64,000 bases of DNA from Polyangium sp. 15x6 (GCF_029960785.1 NZ_JASBQE010000003.1:248001-312000), one strand, 5' to 3'. Positions 9,645-19,910 are shown, counted from the stretch's first letter. The notes: generated by a model from the sequence alone, not told the origin. Numbers and translations are program-made.

Positions 9645-10267
9645 TGGATCACCCTCGGCAGGCCGAACGACGGCACGAGCACGCGGCGAACCCGGCCGTT
9701 CGCGAGGTTCGTCACGGACAGCTTCGCCGCGCCGACCATCGGCACGAATGCGCCGTCGTTGTACCGGACGAACGCAGTGCGGCGCGCGAAGCAGACGTCG
9801 GCGATGTCCTGGGTCGAGTTGTCGGGGGCGAGGAAGCCGACGTTGACGAGGGTCTTCTTGTCGGTCGAGGCGAACCGATAGGTTTGTCGCTCGAGGGCGG
9901 GGTCGGCCCAGTTGATCGTGTTGCAGCCGCGCGGCGAAATCAGCGTCGGCGTGGGCGTGTCGAGCGCGGCGCGCACGGTCTCGACCTGCACGGCGCCGCT
10001 CGGCTTGCGGAAGCTCACGAGGAACGTGGCGCGCTCGGACGACTCGACGTAGCCGCGGCGGTAGAGCTCCGCGAGCTGCATCGTGAGCCGACTCAGGCCG
10101 ATGTCGCGCATGATCCGGATGAACGCAGGCGACGCGACCGCGGCGAGCAGCGCGATCATGAAGATGACCACGAGGATCTCGGTCAGCGTGAAGCCACGCG
10201 CCCGATCCGCCGCACCTGCGGTCCGCGTCCTGGGAAGCCGGCGAGAAAGGAAACGAGCCACCAACAT
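9641..10267 (-). CDS. GspH/FimU-like minor pilin, first gene of pilus operon
   Basis: The product has about 208 residues and an unusually long, Arg-rich leader before the cleavage site RARG|FTLTEILVV (Gly25, mature Glu5 = residue 30). This leader plus the GspH/FimT-like globular domain fits FimU-type minor pilins. The ATG at 10267 is the only ATG that leaves the leader intact. TTG and GTG codons follow directly as codons 2 and 3, and no strong Shine-Dalgarno sequence is visible. A sigma-54-like element (10275-10290) sits only about 8 bases upstream of this ATG, which makes the exact start uncertain. The downstream genes overlap and form one operon. Confidence 0.8.
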   Translation of the reverse strand: MLVARFLSRRLPRTRTAGAADRARGFTLTEILVVIFMIALLAAVASPAFIRIMRDIGLSRLTMQLAELYRRGYVESSERATFLVSFRKPSGAVQVETVRAALDTPTPTLISPRGCNTINWADPALERQTYRFASTDKKTLVNVGFLAPDNSTQDIADVCFARRTAFVRYNDGAFVPMVGAAKLSVTNLANGRVRRVLVPSFGLPRVIQ

Positions 10268-10274
10268 GATTGGT

Positions 10275-10290
10275 AGCAAGCCTCGTGCCT
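10275..10290 (-). promoter_or_regulatory. Candidate sigma-54 (-24/-12) promoter upstream of the minor pilin operon
   Basis: Read on the minus strand the sequence is AGGCACGAGGCTTGCT. This matches the RpoN consensus TGGCACG-N4-TTGCW at all but the first base, with the required ten bases between the invariant GG and GC. Pilin genes are often sigma-54 dependent. The problem is spacing: transcription would begin within a few bases of the assumed ATG, so either translation is leaderless, the start lies at codon 2 or 3, or the match is coincidental. Confidence 0.4.
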
Positions 10291-10463
10291 CGAAGAAAAA
10301 GTTTTCGGGGAAGCGGAACGGGCCGAGAGCAAGGCCGAATGCGAGGTGCGGCGCGGGACGAGCCGCTAAGGATTGCGACGCTCTGCAAAAGTTGCGGGAT
10401 CCGGGGGGCCGGAGGCCTCGCGCCCTTGCACCGGTCTTCTGATCGTTGCATGTGCGGTCGACC

Positions 10464-11552
10464 ATGATGCAACGGCACGCGGCAATCGGTTCCCTCCTCG
10501 CCCTCGCCCTCGTCAGCGCTTGCAAGAACGAGGAGCCTCGTGGCGCGGCGCCTCCTCCGCCTCCCGCGGCGAAACCCGCGGCCTGCGCGGGCGGCGGCGG
10601 GACCCTGTCCGACGCGCAGTCCGCGGCGTTTTTCCCGCGCACCACCGCGGGCTTTTGCCTCGACCCGAACGGCGGCGACAAGACGTACGGCGAAGGCGGC
10701 AGCCTCCCGCTCGATCAGATCTGCGACATGTTCGACGGCGAATGCGAGATCTACAAAGGCTTCGGCGTTCGCCGCGTGGTCGAGCTCAGGTACGTCGACG
10801 GCAGCGGCAGCGCGGCGACGATCGACGTGCACCTCTCGAAGTTCGGCACGACCGAGGGCGCGTACGCGATGTTCACGAAGCGCGTCGTCGGCGATGGAGA
10901 TCCCGCGGGCGAGGACACGCCGCGGCCCATCGAGGGCGGAGGCGCGGCGGCGCTCGGGCTCGGGACGGCGTACCTCTGGCGCGGCGCGCACCTCGCGGAG
11001 ATCACGTACAACGACGAGGCCGCGGCGGAGCCCGCGATCAAGGCGCTCGGAGACAAACTGCTCGCGCCGCTCGTGAAGGAGATCGGCGCGAAGCTGCCGG
11101 GCGAGACGGCGCTCCCGCCGGCCGCGGCGGCGCTGCCCGAGGCAAACCGGATCCCGCTCGGCGTGCGCGTGGTGACCAAGGATCTTCTGGGCATCCCGAG
11201 CACCGGCGGCGGCGCGTTCGGCTACTACAAGGACGCGGACAAACGGTATCGGTTCGCCGTGATGGTGCGCGCGGACGACGAGCAGGCGAAGGACGTGCTC
11301 GCGACGCTCGGCAAGGGGCCCGGGGCGCAGAAAGAGAAGGGGATCGGCGACGGCGCCGTGCGCTTCATGAGCAAGGAAGGCGAGGCGCCCGCGGTCGAGT
11401 GGATCGTCGCGCGCACGGGCGGCCGGCTCGTGGGCATCGGCGACGAGGTGCGCGTGCTGCGCAGCGGGATGACGGCCGACGAGGTCGCGAAGGTCTCGCT
11501 CGGCAAGGACGAGAAGATCGCGCGGCTGAAGGACGCGATCGCCAAGAAGTGA
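10464..11552 (+). CDS. DUF6599-like lipoprotein
   Basis: This is a 362-residue predicted lipoprotein: MMQRHAAIGSLLALALVSAC with lipobox VSAC (Cys20), a Pro/Ala linker, then two related halves. The stretch from VVELRYVDGSGSAATIDVHL to GAYAMFTKRVV resembles the DUF6599 family, whose members carry a similar motif and vary in substrate; function is unknown. A TTG codon at 10446 could also start the frame, but the ATG at 10464 gives a standard signal peptide. It is transcribed divergently from the pilus operon with a 196-base spacer. A hairpin follows its stop. Confidence 0.72.
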   Translation: MMQRHAAIGSLLALALVSACKNEEPRGAAPPPPPAAKPAACAGGGGTLSDAQSAAFFPRTTAGFCLDPNGGDKTYGEGGSLPLDQICDMFDGECEIYKGFGVRRVVELRYVDGSGSAATIDVHLSKFGTTEGAYAMFTKRVVGDGDPAGEDTPRPIEGGGAAALGLGTAYLWRGAHLAEITYNDEAAAEPAIKALGDKLLAPLVKEIGAKLPGETALPPAAAALPEANRIPLGVRVVTKDLLGIPSTGGGAFGYYKDADKRYRFAVMVRADDEQAKDVLATLGKGPGAQKEKGIGDGAVRFMSKEGEAPAVEWIVARTGGRLVGIGDEVRVLRSGMTADEVAKVSLGKDEKIARLKDAIAKK

Positions 11553-11561
11553 GGGAGGTGT

Positions 11562-11592
11562 GGGGACGCGGCGTGAAACCGCGTCCCCCTTC
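11562..11592. terminator. Bidirectional terminator hairpin between convergent genes
   Basis: A perfect 10-base stem, GGGGACGCGG (11562-11571) with CCGCGTCCCC (11579-11588), closes a 7-base loop and is followed by CTTC. It lies just after the DUF6599-like gene and faces the end of the parvulin gene. The T-run is poor, so termination may rely on a second hairpin at 11606-11641. Confidence 0.55.
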
Positions 11593-11653
11593 ACCATTCG
11601 ATGCTCGGGGGCTACGCTCGGCAAGCCGAGCTACGCCCCCGAACCCCCTCGAG
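11562..11653 (-). repeat. Two-hairpin intergenic element, copy 1
   Basis: On the minus strand this reads CTCGAGGGGGT, then a hairpin (CGGGGGC and GCTCGGC arms paired to GCCGAGC and GCCCCCG at 11606-11641, with a 3x3 internal loop), then a GGGGGACGCG hairpin. The region 28350-28409 has the same order on the plus strand: CTCGAGGGGGT, a CCGGGC/GCCCGG hairpin, then GGGGGACGC paired to GCGTCCCCC. It may be a REP-like repeat or a shared terminator design. Confidence 0.5.
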
Positions 11654-12421
11654 TTACTTCGTCCTCAAAATGACGTGGTAGCCGAAGGGCGTCTCGACGA
11701 GGCCGCTGACCTCGTTGACCTTCAGCTTCTCGACCGCTTCCTGGAAGGGACCGACCATCGCGCCCTTCGGGAAGAGGCCGAGGTCGCCGCCGCGGGCACC
11801 CGCGTTCGGCTCGTCGCTGTACTCCCCGACGACGGTCTCGAACTTCGCGCCGTCCTTGACCTTCTTCAGGCCCTCCTCGGCGCGCGCCTTCGCCTCTTCC
11901 TTCGTGCGCGTGATGTTCGCGGGCGCGCGCATGCTGCCCTTGTACATCACGAGGAAGTGCTTCGCGCCGAACATCTCGCGCGGCGGCTGCTGCTGCGCAG
12001 GCGCCGTGGGGCGAGGCGGCGTGGCGGGCGTCGCCGGCGTGGCAGGCTGCGTCGCGGCCGTCTCCGTGTGCGCGGCGCCGCCCTGGGGCTTCGCGGCGAG
12101 GAAGCCGAGCGGCTTGTTGAACATGCCGAAGAAGCCGAGGATGCCGACGAGCACGAGCACGGCCAGGACGACGTGCGGCGTCCACCAGTAGGGATCCTCG
12201 TCGTCGCCGTGCGCGGCGGCGTCGTGGCCCTGGTGCTGCGCGTGCTCGTCTTCCTCTTCGTCCTCTTCTTCGTCTTCCTCTTCGTCCTCTTCCTCGTCGT
12301 CGGACTCGCCTTCCGCGCCCTCTTCCTCCTCGTCCTCTTCCTCTTCCTCCGCCTCTGCCTGCTCCTTGTCGAGCTCGGGATCCTGTTCGGCCTTGGGCTG
12401 CTTCTTGGTCTCTTTGCTCAT
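11654..12421 (-). CDS. Membrane-anchored parvulin-type peptidyl-prolyl isomerase
   Basis: The 255-residue protein has three parts. Residues 20-60 are an extreme Glu/Asp run, 81-101 form one transmembrane helix (TPHVVLAVLVLVGILGFFGMF), and after a Pro/Ala/Thr linker, residues about 155-255 are a rotamase domain of the PpiC/parvulin type (AKHFLVMYKGS ... GARGGDLGLFPKGAM ... GLVETPFGYHVILRTK). By topology the acidic tail would be cytoplasmic and the isomerase periplasmic, as in PrsA/PpiD-like foldases. The ATG at 12421 (MSKETKK) is chosen; an upstream in-frame extension of 11 codons is possible. Confidence 0.88.
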   Translation of the reverse strand: MSKETKKQPKAEQDPELDKEQAEAEEEEEDEEEEGAEGESDDEEEDEEEDEEEDEEEDEHAQHQGHDAAAHGDDEDPYWWTPHVVLAVLVLVGILGFFGMFNKPLGFLAAKPQGGAAHTETAATQPATPATPATPPRPTAPAQQQPPREMFGAKHFLVMYKGSMRAPANITRTKEEAKARAEEGLKKVKDGAKFETVVGEYSDEPNAGARGGDLGLFPKGAMVGPFQEAVEKLKVNEVSGLVETPFGYHVILRTK

Positions 12422-12525
12422 GATGACTTCTTCAGAGAGAGGGCTTTGCCCCACCGTTCTTGCCGCGCGGGCGGCGATGATCCTGTGATCGGTCCGGTCG
12501 AGTTAGCACGCGCTTCGGCGGCTCG

Positions 12526-13377
12526 TCAGGCGATCTCCGCGTATCCGCCCGTGAGCACCGGGTCCGGTCTTCCCTTCACGCTCGCCTGGAGCGCCACCTT
12601 TCCACCTTCGAGCACGTATCCCCGCGTGACGATCGTGTCCCCAGGCCAGACGGGCTTGCGGAATTGCGCGGACAAAACCCGCAGGCGCGAGGCATCCCCC
12701 CCGAGAAGACCCTTCACCACGGCTCGCGCCGCGTACCCGTACGTCGCGAGCCCGTGCAGGATCGGGCCCTCGGGGAAGCCCACCGAGGCAGCGAGCGCCG
12801 GGTCGGCGTGCAGCGGGTTGGTGTCGCCCGAGAGGCGATAGAGCAGGGCTTGCTCGGGGGACGTCGTCTCCTCGTGGATGAACGTCGGCTCGCGATCCTT
12901 GGGGATCGAAGGCTCGTCCGGATCCGAGGGCGGGCGCGGGCCGCTGAAGCCGCCTTCGCCGCGGTAGAGGATCGACCAGGTCGTCTCGTAGACGCGCTCG
13001 CCGCCTTCGAGCGTGGTCGTCGTGTCGATGACGACCTGCGCGAGCTTCTTCATGTCGTAGATGCCGCGGATCGTGGCGGTCGTGAGCAACGTGCCCGAGG
13101 GCGGGATCGGCGCGAGGGCGCGGATCTTCTGGCCGCCGTGCACGACCATGGCGAAGTTGCCGCCGGTGCGCGCGAGCGACTTGAACACGGGCTCCGTCGC
13201 CGGGATCACGGCGAAGGTCGGGTAGACCCTGAGGCCGCCTTCGGTGCCCTCGTAGAGGTAGGCGAGCTCTTCGCGCTTCGCGCCGATGCCGAGCGCGTAG
13301 AGCGCGAGCGTCTTCCAGTCGTAGGTGAACGAGCTCGGCTCCGTGGTGAAGCCCAGACTCGAGAGATCGAGGGCCAT
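12526..13377 (-). CDS. MaoC-like (R)-specific enoyl-CoA hydratase, double hot-dog
   Basis: This 283-residue protein has two hot-dog domains in one chain, the length and arrangement of type 2 enoyl-CoA hydratases. The C-terminal domain shows the hydratase-2 motif at about residues 180-205: RLSGDTNPLHADPALAASVGF, with the Asp-His catalytic pair, followed by GPILHGLATYG. It should hydrate trans-2-enoyl-CoA to (R)-3-hydroxyacyl-CoA in beta-oxidation or polyhydroxyalkanoate supply. The ATG at 13377 is preceded by GGAAGG at good spacing. Neighbours do not form an obvious pathway. Confidence 0.9.
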   Translation of the reverse strand: MALDLSSLGFTTEPSSFTYDWKTLALYALGIGAKREELAYLYEGTEGGLRVYPTFAVIPATEPVFKSLARTGGNFAMVVHGGQKIRALAPIPPSGTLLTTATIRGIYDMKKLAQVVIDTTTTLEGGERVYETTWSILYRGEGGFSGPRPPSDPDEPSIPKDREPTFIHEETTSPEQALLYRLSGDTNPLHADPALAASVGFPEGPILHGLATYGYAARAVVKGLLGGDASRLRVLSAQFRKPVWPGDTIVTRGYVLEGGKVALQASVKGRPDPVLTGGYAEIA

Positions 13378-13458
13378 TGCGCCTTCCGTTAAGGATCGAG
13401 TCGGGGACACGTACCGATCTCGCGCGGACGCGTCAATTGTCTGTCGTGGGAGGCGCGG

Positions 13459-14223
13459 TCAAAGCGCTAGCCGGTACGCCACGAGCAAGCCGAACTCCAG
13501 CATGTCGACGCGGCCCGAGAGCGACGCGCTGTCGCCCGTGGGCGCTTGCACGGGCTCCGTCGGGAGGAACCAGCTCGCGTACCGCAGCGTCGTCCCGAGC
13601 GACCAGTTCGGGGCCACGGTCCACTCGCCGCCGATCGCGAGGCCCGCCGCGAGACCTTCGGTCGAGAGCGTCGCGGAGCGCGGGCCGACGAAGGCCGTGT
13701 CCGCCGCGGGCTCGCGATCCGTGGCCACGGTCCAGGCGTCGCGGATGATCACCGCGCCGAGCGTCGCGCCGCCCCACCACACCCATTTGTCGTTCTGGAT
13801 GCCGTAGTAGCGAAGCTGCCCCTCGACGAGGAAGTAGCTGCGATCGTGCTCGCGGCTGAGCTCGGCCGCGCCCGGGGCCGTGCCGCTGAGGAGCGAGCGC
13901 GCCCAGGAGATGCTCGCGCCGAGGCCGAAGCGGCCGATGCGGTACTGGTTGTAGACGCCGAGCGAGACGCTCGTCTCGCCCTTCTCGCAGCTCGTGCGCG
14001 AGCGCGGACAGACGTTCGCCGCGGGCAGGCTGAGCAGACCCGCGTTCACCGAGACGAGCGTGTGCGTGTAGTCCTGCGTGAGGGCCGCGGAGGCGCGGCG
14101 CGCGGCGGCGGATTCCTGGCTCTGCGCGTGGGCGCTCGAAGGGCACGCCGCGAGCGCGACGAGCGCGGCGGACGTGGCCGCGAGGGCGACGTGCAGGCGG
14201 CGAGTCGCGCGCGTCAGAGCCAT
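13459..14223 (-). CDS. Predicted outer membrane beta-barrel protein
   Basis: The 254-residue protein has a signal peptide ending near AHAQ (about residue 34) and a body rich in alternating aromatic/hydrophobic strands with a C-terminal GLLVAYRLAL, typical of small outer membrane beta-barrels. I do not recognise a specific family. The ATG at 14223 lies 10 bases inside the end of the Ser/Thr kinase gene, so the two are translationally coupled. A link between the kinase and this envelope protein is an inference from coupling only. Confidence 0.72.
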   Translation of the reverse strand: MALTRATRRLHVALAATSAALVALAACPSSAHAQSQESAAARRASAALTQDYTHTLVSVNAGLLSLPAANVCPRSRTSCEKGETSVSLGVYNQYRIGRFGLGASISWARSLLSGTAPGAAELSREHDRSYFLVEGQLRYYGIQNDKWVWWGGATLGAVIIRDAWTVATDREPAADTAFVGPRSATLSTEGLAAGLAIGGEWTVAPNWSLGTTLRYASWFLPTEPVQAPTGDSASLSGRVDMLEFGLLVAYRLAL

Positions 14224-16388
14224 GGTCCACCGGTCGGTGTGGGCGGTGGATCGGTCGTCGGCAAGGGCGGCGGCGTGGGCGGAAGCACCGCGTCGGTTGG
14301 GCCCGTCGGTTTGCCCGTGGGGTCCTTCGTCGTGGACGTGGGCGTGGGGGTCGCCGTGGGGCCGGGCGGCGTCGCGGCCGAGGCGCTCGGGAGCGGTTTG
14401 CCGTCCTTGCCCGTGGCGCGCGGCGCCGGGAAGCGGCCGTTCGGGCGTTGATCCGTGGGGACGGCGCGAGGCGCGCTGCTCGTCGTGGGCGCGAGCTCCG
14501 TGGGCGCCTTCGATTCGAGCTCGGCGACGAGGTGTTGCGCGGTCGTGAGCGAGGGGTTCAGCGAGACGGCGATGCGGGCGAGGTGCAGGGCCTCGGCGGG
14601 ATCGCCGGCGTACTTGCGCCCGAGCGCGCTCGTGACGAGACGCTCGGCGGCCTCGCGGCGCAGCTCCTTGACACGCGCGTCGCCGGGCCAGCGGGTGTTC
14701 GCGGCGTCGAGGATCTCCTTGACGTTGTCGCCGGGCGGCGCGTCCCAGGCCTGGCGCTTCATGGCTTCGCGTGCGGCTTCGAGGCGGCCGTCGAGCGAGT
14801 CGGCCGTGGTCGCGCCGACGAGGCCGAGGCGCTTGCCACCCATGACGATCACGAGCGGCGCGGCGGCGAGGCAGAGGACGAGCGCGACGATGCGCGTGAG
14901 GCGCGCGCGGCGCTTCGTGTCGGCCGGCGGAGGCAAGGAGAGCGGCGTCTCCGTGCCTTGCATGGTCGACTCGCGCGCGAGCGGGGCCACGGGCGAGGCG
15001 TGCGCGTCGGGGTCCTCGGGCTCGCTCTCGTCGTCGACGATGCGCGTATCGCTCCGGATCGAAGGAGGCGCGGCGGTCGTCTCGTCCTCGTCGTCCAAGA
15101 TCGCGTGGGACGAGACCGCGCGGCCCATGGACGAGGTGGGCGGTGGCGGTACGAACGGCGCGGGGGAGCTCTCCGGATCGCTTTCGATGCGTGAGGAGAT
15201 CGGCAGCGGGGTCGCCTCGGGGCGCGCGGGGACGCCGCCGATCTTCGAGGCGAGATCGGTCGAGAGCTCGAGCGATTTGGTGCGCTCCTTCGAGGGCAGC
15301 TTCACCGCGCCTTGCCGCGCGAAGAGCAAGCTCGATCGCGCGAGCTCGTCCGGATCGAGGCCGCTCTGCCGCGCGGCCGCGTAGAGATCCTTGCCGAGCG
15401 CGCGCGCGTCGGCGGCGCGCGCTTCCGGCTTCTTCGCGAGGTTCTGCATGATCACCGCGGCGAGCGGCGCGGGGACGTAACTCGCGCGCGGGATGCTCCG
15501 GAGATCGGGCGGCGAATCGTGCGTGTGCTGGATCAGGAGCTGCACCGGCGACTCGCCTTCGAAGGGCGTTCGGCCGGCGAGACACTGATAGAGGATCGTC
15601 GCGATCGAGTAGACGTCGGCCGCGGGGCTCACGGGTTTGCCCTCGGCGCCCTCGGGCGAGATGTACTTCGCCGTGCCGAAGATCAGGCCCGCCTGCGTGG
15701 CCATCGAGCCGCCGCGATCGGCCCAGTCGAGCCGCGCGATGCCGAAGTCGAGGACCTTCACGAAGTCCGGGTCGTCGCCGCGGCGCACGAGCATCACGTT
15801 CTCGGGCTTGAGATCACGGTGCACGATGCCCTGCGCGTGCGCCTCGCCGACCGCGTCGCAGATCTGCAGCGCGATGTGCATCGCGCGCGGCAAAGGGAGC
15901 GCCGAGGGCTCGCCGCCGGTGCCCGCCGCCGCGAGCGCGGAGAGCAGCGACATGCCGTCGAGGTACTCCATCACGAGGTACATCTCGCCGCCCGTGCGGG
16001 GATCGCCGCGCTGCGGGATCGTGCCGGTCATGAGGACCGAGACCACGCCGGGGTGCGCGAGCCGGCTCGCGATCTTGGCTTCGCGGTGGAAGCGCCCGAC
16101 GAGCTCGGCGTTTCCGCTGAGCTCGCGGTGGAGGATTTTCACGGCGACGTCGCGATCGATGCCGGCCTGGAAGGCGCGGTAGACGCGGCCCATCGATCCG
16201 ATGCCGATGAGGTGCTTGATGCGGATTTGCCCCGCGAGCTCGAGGCCCGCGTACGGGTCGACCTCGGGGCTCGAGAGCGAGGGCCCCTTCACGTTCGCGA
16301 GGGGCGTGCCGTCCTGTGGGCAGAAGAGGACATCCGCGTCGTAGCGCTCGCCGCACGACGGGCAACTCTTCGTGGGGGACGGGGTCAT
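14214..16388 (-). CDS. Ser/Thr protein kinase with zinc ribbon, one transmembrane helix and C-terminal domain
   Basis: This is a 724-residue Hanks-type kinase. Residues 9-27 form a zinc-ribbon-like CPSCGERYDADVLFCPQDG. The kinase domain follows with the glycine loop GIGSMG (about 62), VAVKIL (Lys84), HRDLKPEN (about 188) and DFG (about 216), all intact. A long Pro/Ser/acidic linker leads to a single transmembrane helix at about 498-517 (VALVLCLAAAPLVIVMGG). The C-terminal part has a helical region, perhaps degenerate TPR, and a Pro/Thr-rich tail. Such zinc-ribbon kinases are common in myxobacteria. Active-site residues are complete, so it should be active. The ATG at 16388 is placed just before the zinc ribbon. 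Confidence 0.92.
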   Translation of the reverse strand: MTPSPTKSCPSCGERYDADVLFCPQDGTPLANVKGPSLSSPEVDPYAGLELAGQIRIKHLIGIGSMGRVYRAFQAGIDRDVAVKILHRELSGNAELVGRFHREAKIASRLAHPGVVSVLMTGTIPQRGDPRTGGEMYLVMEYLDGMSLLSALAAAGTGGEPSALPLPRAMHIALQICDAVGEAHAQGIVHRDLKPENVMLVRRGDDPDFVKVLDFGIARLDWADRGGSMATQAGLIFGTAKYISPEGAEGKPVSPAADVYSIATILYQCLAGRTPFEGESPVQLLIQHTHDSPPDLRSIPRASYVPAPLAAVIMQNLAKKPEARAADARALGKDLYAAARQSGLDPDELARSSLLFARQGAVKLPSKERTKSLELSTDLASKIGGVPARPEATPLPISSRIESDPESSPAPFVPPPPTSSMGRAVSSHAILDDEDETTAAPPSIRSDTRIVDDESEPEDPDAHASPVAPLARESTMQGTETPLSLPPPADTKRRARLTRIVALVLCLAAAPLVIVMGGKRLGLVGATTADSLDGRLEAAREAMKRQAWDAPPGDNVKEILDAANTRWPGDARVKELRREAAERLVTSALGRKYAGDPAEALHLARIAVSLNPSLTTAQHLVAELESKAPTELAPTTSSAPRAVPTDQRPNGRFPAPRATGKDGKPLPSASAATPPGPTATPTPTSTTKDPTGKPTGPTDAVLPPTPPPLPTTDPPPTPTGGPWL

Positions 16389-16454
16389 CGGCGGGACGAG
16401 TGTAGCAGGAACGCGTGGATCCCACGCGGCCTCCGGATTACCGTCCGGGCCCAG

Positions 16455-17790
16455 GTGAGCAAGGCGAGGGCGAGCGCAGCGGGGAAGACCCAGGAGAAGG
16501 CGAAGGCCGCCCCTGCGCCCTCGGCCGCGAAAGGACGCGAGCCGCGCGGCAAGCCGCCCGAGGCCCCGACGCCGATCCGCGAGGCGTTGCCCGCGGCGAC
16601 CGAGACGCAAGACAACGACAACGCCTATCGCATCGCGCTGCCCCAGTTCGAGGGCCCGCTCGACCTCCTGCTGCACCTCATCCAGCAGCACGAGCTCGAT
16701 ATCCTCGACATCCCCGTGAGCTTCATCACGCAGAAGTACCTCGAGTACCTGTCGATCATGCGGGCTCTGACGATCGATCTGGCGAGCGAGTACCTCGTGA
16801 TGGCGGCGACGCTGACGCACATCAAGTCGAAGATGCTCTTGCCGGTGGTGCCCAAGGATCAGGACGGCGATGGGCTGCCGGAGGAGGAGGTCGATCCGCG
16901 GGAGGAGCTCGTCCGGCGGCTGCTCGAGTACCAGAAGTACAAGGCCGCGGCGGCGGACCTCGCGGAGCGCGGGACGCTCGGCAAGGACATATTTCCGCGC
17001 GGCATCCCGGAGGCCGTGCCGGAGGGGCCGGCGCCGTTCGCGCCGGTCGGGGTGTTCTCGCTGTTCGACTCGCTGGAGAAGCTGCTCAAGCGCACGAACA
17101 CGAAGATCGAGCACCAGGTCAACTTCGACCGGATCACGATCACGGACCGGATCGTGCAGCTCACGGAGCGGCTGTCGGGGCGTCGGCGCGCGACGTTCGA
17201 AGAGCTCGTGCTCGACGATCCTGCGCGGAAAGGCGCGCCGCTCACGAAGTTCGACATCGTGATCACGTTCCTCGCGATCCTGGAGATGGCGAGGATGAAG
17301 CTGCTCCGGATCTACCAGTCGGATCCGCTCGCGACGATCCACCTGGAGCTGTCGGTGCAGGCGGGGACGAGCGAGGAGGAAGAGGACGAGCCGATCGATT
17401 GGTCTGGCGACGGCAGGGCGGCTGATCGGGAGGCGACCGAGGCGCCAAGCGACGCTAGGGCGGTCGGTCGGGAGGCGACCGAGGCGCCAAGCGACGCTAG
17501 GGCGGTCGGTCGGGAGGCGACCGAGGCGACAAGCGACGACAGGGACGTCGGTCGGGAGGTGACCGAGGCGCCAAGCGACGCTAGGGCGGTCGGTCGGGAG
17601 GCGACCGAGGCGACAAGCGACGACAGGGCGGTCGAGCGCGAGGCGACGGAGGCGCCAAGCGACGACAGGGACGTCGATCACGAGGCGACCGAGGAGCCTG
17701 TCGCGGTAAGAGATGCCGAGGAGGAGCCGACCGAGGCGCCTGACGACGACGGAGAGGTCGAGCAGGAGCCAATCGAGCCGAAGGTGAACG

Positions 17791-17801
<11 letters not shown>
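16455..17801 (+). CDS. scpA: Segregation and condensation protein A (ScpA, kleisin)
   Basis: ScpA is the kleisin that bridges SMC heads and binds ScpB in the bacterial condensin complex. The core from about residue 55 (ALPQFEGPLDLLLHLIQQHE, then ISFITQKYLEYL-like sequence, a central coil and the C-terminal winged helix ending near LATIHLELSVQ) is intact. The GTG at 16455 gives about 448 residues; no ATG is available before the core, so the start is tentative. The C-terminal tail, about residues 320-420, is made of 14-residue acidic repeats encoded by 42-bp units and is not part of the family. The stop overlaps scpB by 11 bases. Confidence 0.92.
17418..17711 (+). repeat. 42-bp tandem repeat in scpA tail (7 units, last degenerate)
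   Basis: Seven in-frame 42-bp units run from 17418, 17460, 17502, 17544, 17586, 17628 and 17670. Each encodes a variant of AVGREATEAPSDAR. The first units differ at only a few positions, mainly APSDAR versus ATSDDR, and the last is degenerate. The period is a multiple of three, so copy-number change would not shift the frame. Confidence 0.9.
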
Positions 17802-19479
<1,678 letters not shown>

Positions 19480-19501
19480 CCTTCGACCTGGTCAGGTCAC
19501 G

Positions 19502-19852
19502 TCACGTCGTGCCGGATTCCTCGGCGGGGTCCGGGTAGGCCTCGGCGAGCTTGCCGACTTCGCGGCGCAGCTCGGCGTGCGCCACGAGCTTCCGCACGAG
19601 CTTCCACGTCTCCGGATCCGCGAGCACGGCCATCGGCGACGCCGCCACGGCCCCGCGCCGCGGCTTGCGCACGATCGCCCCTTTCCCCTTGCTCCGAAGC
19701 TCCTCCATCTTCGTGACGAAGCGCTTCGTCGGGAAGAGGTCGCCCTTCTCCCACGCGAGCACCGTCTCCTGCTCGAGACCGAGCGCCGCCGCGAGCTCCT
19801 TCGCCGTGCAATCGAGCTCCTTGCGGAGCGCCTTGATGTCATCGGGCGTCAT
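19502..19852 (-). CDS. Small XRE-type helix-turn-helix protein
   Basis: This 116-residue protein opens with MTPDDIKALRKELDCTAKEL, and residues about 5-55 form an XRE/HigA-like helix-turn-helix (KELAAALGLEQETVLAWEKGDLFPT). The C-terminal half is a basic linker and a helix with no recognised domain. No toxin or partner gene is adjacent, so an antitoxin role is not supported. It runs convergent to scpB and is a likely transcription regulator with unknown target. Confidence 0.75.
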   Translation of the reverse strand: MTPDDIKALRKELDCTAKELAAALGLEQETVLAWEKGDLFPTKRFVTKMEELRSKGKGAIVRKPRRGAVAASPMAVLADPETWKLVRKLVAHAELRREVGKLAEAYPDPAEESGTT

Positions 19853-19910
19853 CGGCGCGTAAACCTATCAATTTCACGCAACCGGCGGGGGCCCCGGTCG
19901 ATGTACCGGC

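Noticed and set aside
19502-19852. Antitoxin of a toxin-antitoxin pair
   Set aside because: The helix-turn-helix resembles HigA/XRE but no adjacent small toxin frame is supported on either side.
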